Shown: in pieces, positions 57,746 to 64,000 of the stretch
Numbering within the stretch: position 1 is the stretch's first letter
Layout of the letters: the number at the start of each line of letters is the position of its first letter
Assembly (NCBI GenBank): GCA_020719945.1
Contig: DYPL01000001.1
Coordinates: 29,404 to 93,403, forward strand
DNA from: Turneriella parva
Lineage (GTDB): Bacteria > Spirochaetota > Leptospiria > Turneriellales > Turneriellaceae
Length of the DNA: 64,000 nucleotides
Direction of reading: 5' to 3'
Made by a program: the position numbers and the translations under genes
The notes under the pieces: model-generated
What the model saw: the letters and a program-made list of their open reading frames with translations, nothing else
Told to the model about the DNA's origin: nothing
The model's database searches: none

Positions 57746-59104
57746 ATGAAACCATTGAGTTTTACAAGAAACGGCGAACGGCTCGTAATAGCGGGGGCAT
57801 TGCGCACCCCCGTTGGGCAGGCCTCCAAAAGTCTGTCCTCTCTGGAGGCTAATGAACTTGCCTCACTCGTTGTAGAAGAATTATTCCGCAGAACGGGACT
57901 GCCCAAAAATGTCATTGATGGAGTTGTATCGGGGGAGATTGCCCAAAGCTCCAAAGCTCCCAATGTAGCGCGAGTTATTTCTGTGCGCGCAAATCTACCC
58001 TTAGAGGCTCCCGCCGTGACGGTCGCCAATAATTGTGTTTCCGGGTTTGAAGCCATTTTTGAAGCATCGCGCCGCATTCTGCTTGGCGAGAACGAAACCA
58101 TGCTCGTAACCGGGCAAGAGTCCATGAGCAACATGGGGATTTTTCTGGATAAAGTAAAAAGAAATCCTAAAACAGCGACAGTGGAAAAAATCCGCAAAAA
58201 CTGGGCAGAAATTCCGGGCATGCCAGAGATAGACATTATCGACGGAGTTGAACAGGGTTTGAATGATCCTGCTCGCAATGCGATGATGTTTACGACGGCA
58301 GAGATTGTCGCCCAGAAACTGGGACTCTCAAAAGAAGAACTTGACTCGTATGCGCACGGCTCATACAGCAGGACTTTGCAGGCAATCACAGAAGGGCGCT
58401 ACGATTCATTTATTATGCCGGTAAAAACCGATGCGGCAGAGTTAGATAAAGATGAATTTATCATGAGCAAAACCGGATTTGTAGAAAAGCCAGAGCGCTT
58501 TGCCAAAGCCGGGCCCATCTACGATGCCATTCCCGGTGGTATAAAAAAACTGTACGAAGATTTTGGTACCTTTATAGGAAAAGAGTATAAAGAAGGCGAA
58601 ACAACGGGCAAGGTTTCTCTATTTAATTCATGTCCACAATCCGATGGAGCCGGCGCACTCATTGTAACCACCGAGAGCCGGGCAAAAGAGCTCGGACTGC
58701 CCATCCAGGCTGTCATTCGTGGCTGGGGCTATTACGGGGTTGATCCATCCATTATGGGTTTAGGGATTGGTTACGCGATGAAAAACGCTCTTGAGAAAAC
58801 TGGTCTCCACTGGGACGATATATCCTTTTATGAAATTCACGAAGCCTTTGCGGCAACAGCACTGGGCAGTATGGTTCTGGTTCGCGACGAATTTGGATAC
58901 GATCTGGTAAAGCGGTATGCCAAAGGCGACGTAAACCGCAACGGGGGCACTCTGGCGATTGGGCATCCACTCGGGATGACAGGCATTCGCGTAGCAATAA
59001 ATCAGATTCTGGAACTCCAGCGGGACTCTAAAGCGCGTTATTCCATGGGGGCCATCTGCGCCGGTGGTGGAGTAGGCGGCGCGATGATTCTGGAAAAGAT
59101 TTAG
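57746..59104 (+). CDS. Acetyl-CoA acetyltransferase/3-ketoacyl-CoA thiolase
   Basis: Thiolase carrying out the last step of beta-oxidation or condensing acetyl-CoA. 452 residues; the nucleophilic cysteine C97 is in NNCVSGFEA, then IHEAFAATA near residue 370, GGTLAIGHPLGMTGIR near residue 405, and CAGGGVGGAMI with the second cysteine at the C-terminus. It is longer than most 390-residue thiolases, with an insert around 130-170. AAGGAG precedes the ATG. A strong terminator follows. With ETF this suggests growth on fatty acids. Confidence 0.94.
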   Translation: MKPLSFTRNGERLVIAGALRTPVGQASKSLSSLEANELASLVVEELFRRTGLPKNVIDGVVSGEIAQSSKAPNVARVISVRANLPLEAPAVTVANNCVSGFEAIFEASRRILLGENETMLVTGQESMSNMGIFLDKVKRNPKTATVEKIRKNWAEIPGMPEIDIIDGVEQGLNDPARNAMMFTTAEIVAQKLGLSKEELDSYAHGSYSRTLQAITEGRYDSFIMPVKTDAAELDKDEFIMSKTGFVEKPERFAKAGPIYDAIPGGIKKLYEDFGTFIGKEYKEGETTGKVSLFNSCPQSDGAGALIVTTESRAKELGLPIQAVIRGWGYYGVDPSIMGLGIGYAMKNALEKTGLHWDDISFYEIHEAFAATALGSMVLVRDEFGYDLVKRYAKGDVNRNGGTLAIGHPLGMTGIRVAINQILELQRDSKARYSMGAICAGGGVGGAMILEKI

Positions 59105-59146
59105 GGCAGCAATTCTTGTAAACCAGGCTGAATGTGAGCTCCAATT

Positions 59147-59172
59147 GGGAGGGATAAATTGCTTTCCCTCCC
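59147..59172 (+). terminator. Intrinsic terminator of the etf-thiolase operon
   Basis: GGGAGGGA (59147-59154) pairs perfectly with TCCCTCCC (59165-59172) and is followed by TTATTTGTTTT. It lies 42 bases after the thiolase stop. Confidence 0.8.
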
Positions 59173-59198
59173 TTATTTGTTTTCGCTTGTATCCTTTT

Positions 59199-60203
59199 AT
59201 GAATCCGGCGTGGCGAAAGTCGCTTTTCCATTTTTTTTATCTGCTCAGGATTCCAGTATTTTTTCTCTCTTCCCTGGTCTTGTTGGGAACCTTCGGCTAT
59301 GCTATTTTGGAACACTGGTCTCTGTTCGATTCCCTGTACATGACGGTCATCACTTTGAGTACAGTAGGATACGGTGAAATCCACGAAATGTCAACGCGCA
59401 CGCGTAGCTTTACGATTCTGTTAATTTTGGGAGGAGTAATTTTTTACGGCCTTGCCATCAATTTTATTTTTAAAGTATTTGTTGAAAATAACTTTCGGAG
59501 CATTGCGAGGACAAAGGAAATGGAAGACAAAATAAAGTCGCTCAAAGATCATTATATCATTGCTGGAGGCGGGCGCATGGCCATCGGCTTAGTTCACGAG
59601 CTTGTAAAAGGGCGAGTTCCCTTTATCATTATCGAACCAAACCAGGATTCCATCACAGCTCAAAGTGACCCGGATTGGTTGTTCTTGTTCAAAGACGCCA
59701 AAGAAGAGGACGTACTCATAGAGGCGGGAATTGAAAGAGCCAAAGGCCTCGCAGCCGTTCTTCCCGACGACGCTTCTAATCTGTTTGTCGTGTTGACTGC
59801 CAGAATGCTTAACCAAAGTCTTTTTATCCAGACGCGAATTACAGAAGAATCAAGTCGAAAAAAAATGATTCAGGCTGGAGCGAACAAGGTTGTTTCTCCT
59901 TTTTTAGAAGGAGGGAACCAAATGGCGCGCAGTTTCATCAATCCCCAGATGCATGAACTTCTGGAAGTGTTTATGGGCAAAGCCAATCTGGAGTTTGAGT
60001 TAAAAAGCAGCATTATTGATAAGAACAGCTACAGTTGCAAGAAGTCGATTGCCCAGTCTGATTTTAGAGCGAAAGCTCTACTCGTCGTGGGAGTCCGCAG
60101 AAAAGGGGGTGAGTTTATCTTTAGCCCCAGACACGATTTCGTTCTGCTCGAAGGTGATGAAGTTCTTCTCCTGGGTTCCAGTTCAAAACCGGATAAAGCG
60201 TGA
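59199..60203 (+). CDS. Potassium channel with RCK (TrkA-N/TrkA-C) domains
   Basis: About 334 residues from ATG 59199, chosen because the frame further upstream crosses the terminator hairpin. Two transmembrane helices flank a pore loop with the selectivity filter TVGYGE at residues 55-60. A TrkA-N nucleotide-binding domain follows (HYIIAGGGRMAIGLVHELVKG) and a TrkA-C domain ends the protein (FSPRHDFVLLEGDEVLLLG). Same design as MthK- and Kch-type ligand-gated K+ channels. Its end overlaps tgt by four bases. Confidence 0.93.
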   Translation: MNPAWRKSLFHFFYLLRIPVFFLSSLVLLGTFGYAILEHWSLFDSLYMTVITLSTVGYGEIHEMSTRTRSFTILLILGGVIFYGLAINFIFKVFVENNFRSIARTKEMEDKIKSLKDHYIIAGGGRMAIGLVHELVKGRVPFIIIEPNQDSITAQSDPDWLFLFKDAKEEDVLIEAGIERAKGLAAVLPDDASNLFVVLTARMLNQSLFIQTRITEESSRKKMIQAGANKVVSPFLEGGNQMARSFINPQMHELLEVFMGKANLEFELKSSIIDKNSYSCKKSIAQSDFRAKALLVVGVRRKGGEFIFSPRHDFVLLEGDEVLLLGSSSKPDKA

Positions 60204-61330
60204 GCAAACTAACATTCAAAATAGAGCAAACAGTCGAAAATGCCAGAGCCGGGGTGCTCCAGTTTCAAGGACTGGTGAGTGTGCCTACGCCGGTATTTAT
60301 GCCTGTGGGAACGCAGGCAACGGTCAAGTCCATGAAACAGGAAGAGCTCGAAAAAATCGGTTACAGGCTCATTCTCGCCAATACGTACCATCTGTATCTT
60401 CGCCCCGGCGAAGAAGTCATGAACCATTTTGGTGGGGTCAAAAAATTCATGTCCTGGCCGCATGCGGTCCTTACGGATTCTGGTGGCTTCCAGGCATTTT
60501 CGCTTTCCGACCTTTCTAAATATTCCGAACAAGGGGTTTCCTTTAAGTCCCATATAGACGGTTCTTCCCACATGTTTACGCCGCAAAGAGTCATGGAAAT
60601 CCAGAAAGCGCTGGGCAGTGATATTATTATGCCCATTGACGATTGTGCGCCTTTTCCTGCCGATTCCACCAGATTAGAGCAATCACTCAAAAGAACGCAT
60701 GAGTGGTTTGATCTCACCTATCGGTACTGGAACGATTCTGGAATGGCCCAGTCGCAAAATCTTTTCTCCATTGTTCAGGGGGGTACAGACCCGGAACTCA
60801 GAAAAGCAAGTGCCAGAGTGCTGCGGGAATTCGACGTGCCGGGTCACGCGATTGGTGGGTTGTCTGTAGGGGAAACCACCGATCTATTTGTTCCCGCTTT
60901 AAAAGCGGCCACAGAAGAGCTTCCTGCGGAAAAACCACGCTATCTCATGGGCGTCGGAACCATTCCCGAAATTATCCATGCAGTCGATGTCGGCGTAGAC
61001 ATGATGGACTGCGTGCTGCCAACGCGAAACGCCAGAAACGGCCAGGTGTTTACTTCTGCCGGAAAACTGAATCTGCGCAATTTGTCTAACCGGCTCGACA
61101 ACCGCCCCATGGATGAAACCTGTTCCTGCAGCGTTTGCCAGCGCTATTCGCGGGGGTACATTCGCCATCTCCACAAGACAAATGAATTGTTGGCGTATTC
61201 TCTTTCTACCTACCACAACCTGTATTTTATGAAGAGGTTTATGGAGAGTATGAGGGAGGCTATTATGACAGCCAGATTTACTGAATTCAAATTTCACTGG
61301 TTAGCCATTTATGGCCAGGCATCGCGTTAA
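60200..61330 (+). CDS. tgt: Queuine tRNA-ribosyltransferase
   Basis: Exchanges G34 for preQ1 in GUN-anticodon tRNAs. 376 residues. Motifs: LANTYHLYLRPGEEVM, LTDSGGFQAFSL (catalytic aspartate in TDSGGFQ), IVQGGTDPELR, GGLSVGE, VGVDMMDCVLPTRNARNGQ (nucleophile Asp), and the C-terminal zinc site CSCSVCQRYSRGYIRHL. All intact. The start is a GTG overlapping the channel gene stop, so the two are co-translated. Confidence 0.96.
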   Translation: MSKLTFKIEQTVENARAGVLQFQGLVSVPTPVFMPVGTQATVKSMKQEELEKIGYRLILANTYHLYLRPGEEVMNHFGGVKKFMSWPHAVLTDSGGFQAFSLSDLSKYSEQGVSFKSHIDGSSHMFTPQRVMEIQKALGSDIIMPIDDCAPFPADSTRLEQSLKRTHEWFDLTYRYWNDSGMAQSQNLFSIVQGGTDPELRKASARVLREFDVPGHAIGGLSVGETTDLFVPALKAATEELPAEKPRYLMGVGTIPEIIHAVDVGVDMMDCVLPTRNARNGQVFTSAGKLNLRNLSNRLDNRPMDETCSCSVCQRYSRGYIRHLHKTNELLAYSLSTYHNLYFMKRFMESMREAIMTARFTEFKFHWLAIYGQASR

Positions 61331-61433
61331 GCAGATCGGTCGTAATCGCCAAAGAAACATTCGCACGGTTGTGCGGACGCGTATTAATTGTGGTTGCACT
61401 TAGGTAGCCTTTTCGTAACAATGCTGTTTGGCC

Positions 61434-63470
61434 ATGGATTCCTTTGCAGACAGAAGCATCCTTCTCGTAGAGGATGACGACATAACGGCGACTCTGGAAC
61501 AAAGAATTCTGGAACGCTATGGTTTTGCCGTAAGCCGTGCCCGCAATGGAGAAGAAGCCATTGCCGCGTCCCGTAACAATCCGTTTGATCTGGTTCTCAT
61601 GGATATTGATCTTGGTTCAGGAATGGATGGAACCGAGGCAGCGCGGGAAATTTTGAGCCATCGCGATATTCCTCTCGTTTTTTTATCTTCTCACACAGAG
61701 CCCGAAGTCGTGTTGAAAACCGAGGGCATAACCTCTTACGGATATATTGTAAAGAACTCCGGGGAAACGGTACTGTTAGCTTCGATTAAAATGGCTTTTA
61801 GACTGTTTGATTCCCGCCGCAAGGAAAAAGAAAAAGAGGAACGCTTGGCACATTTTAATCGCGTGCTGGCTGCTATCCGCAATGTGAATCAGCTCATTTT
61901 GCGCGAAAAAGATAAAGAGCTTCTGCTCTCTACGGCGGTAGTGATCCTTATAGAAACCCGTGGCTTTTTCAGCGCGTGGATTGGCCTGTACGACAAAACC
62001 GGAAAAATAGATTATGTAGTACAGGCTGGCCTCGGGGATCGGTTTACCCCTGTGGAAAACAGACTTCTTTCTGGCAGCCTTATTCCCTGCTTGGCCCTTG
62101 CCACAGAGACAGACAGAACCGTTACTATAGAAGATCCAGGTTCGTATTGCACAGAATGTCCGCTTCACGAAAACTATCCGGCCAAGTCGGCCATGACAAT
62201 TCGATTAAAGCATGCCGATAGCATTTATGGGATACTCACCGTTTCTTTTCCGCATACGCTCGCTCTCGACGAAGACGAAAAATCCGTTCTCGAAGAAGTA
62301 GCGGGAGACATAGCGTTTGCTCTCTACAACATTGCCAGAGATGAAGCGCGCCGCCTGGCAGAAGAAAAAATTGCAGAAAACGAGAGAATGTATCGCACCC
62401 TGTTAGAAACGACGCCCGAGGGTTTCTGGTATATTGATGGCGAGGGAAAAACGGTAGATGTCAATAATTCCATTGTGAAAATGACTGGCTATGCCCGGGA
62501 AGAAATAGTTGGAAAATCTCCGCTTGAATTTACCAACGAGGAAAACAGAACCATTTTTCGCAACGAGATAGCGCAAATGCCATCGAGGAACCACAGAACA
62601 TATGAGGGAGCTTTTATGCACAAAAATGGGTATCTAATTCCCGTTCTCGTTAATGCGACGATTGTGCTCAATGCAAATGGTGACATAGCGGGTAGCTTTT
62701 CTTTTATGACAAATCTTTCATCGCAGAAGAAGCTTCAGAGAGAGCTGGTAGAGGCAAATCATCGCCTCCAGGAATCCATAGAAGCAAAGGATAAATTATT
62801 CTCTATTATTTCTCACGATCTGCGCAGTCCATTCCATGCCATAATCGGGTTTTCTGAGCAGATAAGCGAAGAGCTTGCCGCAGGCAGTCTTGAAAATGCA
62901 GTTTTGTTTTCGCGCAAAATAATGGAATCAGCCATGCGGGCCAATGAACTTTTGGAAAATCTGCTCCAGTGGGCGCGCGTGCAAACTAGTCAGATTCCAT
63001 ATCATCCGGAGAAAATTCGCATTTCTCTTGTGGCGGATAAGGCAATATCTCACTTTCAGTACTCAATGGCCGGGAAGAAGCTGCAAATCAGAAACGACAT
63101 TCCACAGGATCTGGAAATTACCGGCGACCCGTTTATGCAGGAGACAATTTTGCGCAACCTTATCTCGAACGCGATAAAATTTTCACTCCCGGAAGGGGTT
63201 ATTCGCCTTTCTTCGCGCGAAGAAATCGGAGATGTAGAGATTGCCATTAAGGACAATGGGATCGGGATTCCTCCGGCTGATTTTGACAAGATCTTTGCAT
63301 TGGGCTCTAAAGTATCCCGCAAAGGCACCAGCGGAGAGGCCGGGTCTGGTCTGGGCTTAATACTTTGTCGTGAGTTTGTCGAGAAACATGGGGGAAAAAT
63401 TCGCGTACAAAGCCAGGCAAAACAGGGAGCTGCAATCTATTACACGATTCCGATCTCGCCGAATATATAA
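61434..63470 (+). CDS. Hybrid histidine kinase: REC-GAF-PAS-HisKA-HATPase
   Basis: 678 residues. An N-terminal receiver (about 6-125; acidic D14-D16, phospho-acceptor D57 in LVLMDIDLGSG), a coiled coil, a GAF domain (about 150-300) with a CTECPLHENYPAKSAMTIRLKH segment, a PAS domain (about 318-430), and a kinase core: phosphorylated histidine in SHDLRSPFHAIIGF near residue 463, N box NLISNAIKFSLP, G1 DNGIGIPP and G2 GSGLGL. No membrane segment, so it is a cytosolic sensor. A REC at the N-terminus of a kinase means its activity is gated by an upstream kinase. Output partner not visible. Confidence 0.95.
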   Translation: MDSFADRSILLVEDDDITATLEQRILERYGFAVSRARNGEEAIAASRNNPFDLVLMDIDLGSGMDGTEAAREILSHRDIPLVFLSSHTEPEVVLKTEGITSYGYIVKNSGETVLLASIKMAFRLFDSRRKEKEKEERLAHFNRVLAAIRNVNQLILREKDKELLLSTAVVILIETRGFFSAWIGLYDKTGKIDYVVQAGLGDRFTPVENRLLSGSLIPCLALATETDRTVTIEDPGSYCTECPLHENYPAKSAMTIRLKHADSIYGILTVSFPHTLALDEDEKSVLEEVAGDIAFALYNIARDEARRLAEEKIAENERMYRTLLETTPEGFWYIDGEGKTVDVNNSIVKMTGYAREEIVGKSPLEFTNEENRTIFRNEIAQMPSRNHRTYEGAFMHKNGYLIPVLVNATIVLNANGDIAGSFSFMTNLSSQKKLQRELVEANHRLQESIEAKDKLFSIISHDLRSPFHAIIGFSEQISEELAAGSLENAVLFSRKIMESAMRANELLENLLQWARVQTSQIPYHPEKIRISLVADKAISHFQYSMAGKKLQIRNDIPQDLEITGDPFMQETILRNLISNAIKFSLPEGVIRLSSREEIGDVEIAIKDNGIGIPPADFDKIFALGSKVSRKGTSGEAGSGLGLILCREFVEKHGGKIRVQSQAKQGAAIYYTIPISPNI

Positions 63471-63476
63471 ATCTAT

Positions 63477-63878
63477 CTAATCCTTAGCCTTTACAATTTC
63501 ATTTATTTTTTCTTCAATGTCGTCGAGGTGAAAAAAAGTCTGTTCATAATATTTATTCTCTTCATCGAAAGGATTAATCGGTTCTGGCAAAATTTCTATG
63601 GCGGCCCCGGCTGCCAGCATGATATCGACAATAGCACGTACATTTTTGTCGCCTGTCTCGTACAACAATTCAGGAGTAATCACAAATTCCTCTCCTACGA
63701 ACTTTGCTTCTGAAGTTTCTTTTATTATGTTATTGGTATCGGAGTGTAATGCAAGTTGTAGAGCGAGTGAAAACAAGCCATCTTCAACAGTGGAAATAAA
63801 ACCAGCTGCGAGCAGAGATAATTTTTTATACATCTCGTTTTCATCCATTTTTTTTGTGAGGGATAAGATTTTAGCCAT
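63477..63878 (-). CDS. Acidic protein of unknown function, 133 aa
   Basis: Not recognised. Strongly acidic, helical, no signal peptide; contains DGLFSLALQLALHSDTNNII and the glycine/alanine-rich VDIMLAAGAAIEILPEPINPFDEENKYY. It is convergent with the kinase gene. AAAGAG lies just before the ATG, and a TAAACT box sits nine bases upstream of it, so either a leadered or a leaderless start is possible. Confidence 0.6.
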   Translation of the reverse strand: MAKILSLTKKMDENEMYKKLSLLAAGFISTVEDGLFSLALQLALHSDTNNIIKETSEAKFVGEEFVITPELLYETGDKNVRAIVDIMLAAGAAIEILPEPINPFDEENKYYEQTFFHLDDIEEKINEIVKAKD

Positions 63879-64000
63879 AGCTCTTTAGTTTAAGATTGTT
63901 CTGAGCCTGCAATCAGAAAAGCAGGATTTCAATCCAGAATGCAGTATAAATTGCTAAAAAGCGAGTCCATGTGCCTTGCCTCGCGCCATCCTCATAAAAC
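63879..64000. other. Right edge of window, no gene seen
   Basis: 122 bases without a supported reading frame on either strand; presumably the upstream region of the 63477-63878 gene and of whatever follows. Confidence 0.4.

Noticed and set aside
59145..59198. Upstream part of the potassium-channel frame
   Set aside because: It reads through the perfect terminator hairpin at 59147-59172; the ATG at 59199 begins the natural protein.
1..64000. CRISPR arrays, prophage or intact insertion sequences
   Set aside because: No regularly spaced repeats, integrase, capsid or transposase genes are visible; only possible element scars near 34.7 and 46.3 kb.

Overview
The window reads as chromosomal DNA of a diderm spirochaete, most likely a member of the Leptospirales. 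This is an inference from gene content. GreA carries the long N-terminal extension known from spirochaetes. Two lipid A/phospholipid acyltransferases and several beta-barrel proteins point to an LPS-type outer membrane. The ETF-thiolase block points to fatty-acid beta-oxidation. There are many spirochaete-style small secreted proteins and lipoproteins. I see no plasmid, phage, intact insertion sequence or CRISPR array. About seventy protein genes are tightly packed, often with ATGA or TAATG start/stop overlaps, and there is one tRNA gene.

Layout. 1-6.8 kb: plus-strand run of greA, a LolA-like protein, rsmE, thiS, a site-2-protease-like pseudoprotease, trpS, scpA-scpB and pheA. 6.8-9.9 kb: minus-strand Hpt protein, an unknown gene and a GH31 glucosidase. 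10-16.4 kb: plus-strand run of aroG, a phospholipase C-like protein, coaC, two acyltransferases, a secreted unknown, a folK-panB fusion and a GIY-YIG protein. 16.5-19.5 kb: rpmI-rplT, a STAS protein, a HEAT-repeat protein and a DUF4416-like protein. 19.4-25.1 kb: minus-strand housekeeping run ispE, tRNA-Gln, glmU, prs, rplY, pth, tilS, preceded by an AtpZ-like gene. 25.2-31.2 kb: unknowns, an outer membrane protein, an unannotated 45-residue membrane peptide, mnmC, a decayed toxin gene, and a membrane sensor with a STAS-zinc-ribbon partner. 31.3-34.7 kb: dnaN, recF and an M23 peptidase. 34.9-46 kb: envelope region with lipoproteins, barrels, a LOG protein, CorA, an LpoB/COG3014 pair, a 724-residue aromatic repeat protein, a patatin and a secreted HEXXH protein. 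46.5-55.5 kb: a GNAT/RimK-like fusion, a response regulator with a dead cyclase domain, an amidase, gpsA, truB and a beta-lactamase-like protein. 55.6-64 kb: ArsR, etfBA, thiolase, a K+ channel, tgt, a hybrid histidine kinase and a small unknown.

How it fits together. The housekeeping part covers translation (tRNA modification, L20, L25, L35, Pth), nucleotide supply, chromosome segregation and replication/repair. The second theme is envelope construction (acyltransferases, amidase, M23, LpoB, barrels). The third is signalling through several parts without a visible DNA-binding output (lone Hpt, two STAS proteins, REC-pseudocyclase, REC-GAF-PAS kinase).

The most unusual sequence-level observation is recurrent promoter geometry. 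At about ten isolated or first-in-operon genes a TTGACA-like box starts 32-38 bases before the start codon, and a -10-like box ends 5-9 bases before it, with no Shine-Dalgarno sequence. This is what leaderless mRNAs would look like. Genes inside operons instead carry AAGGAG-type ribosome sites.
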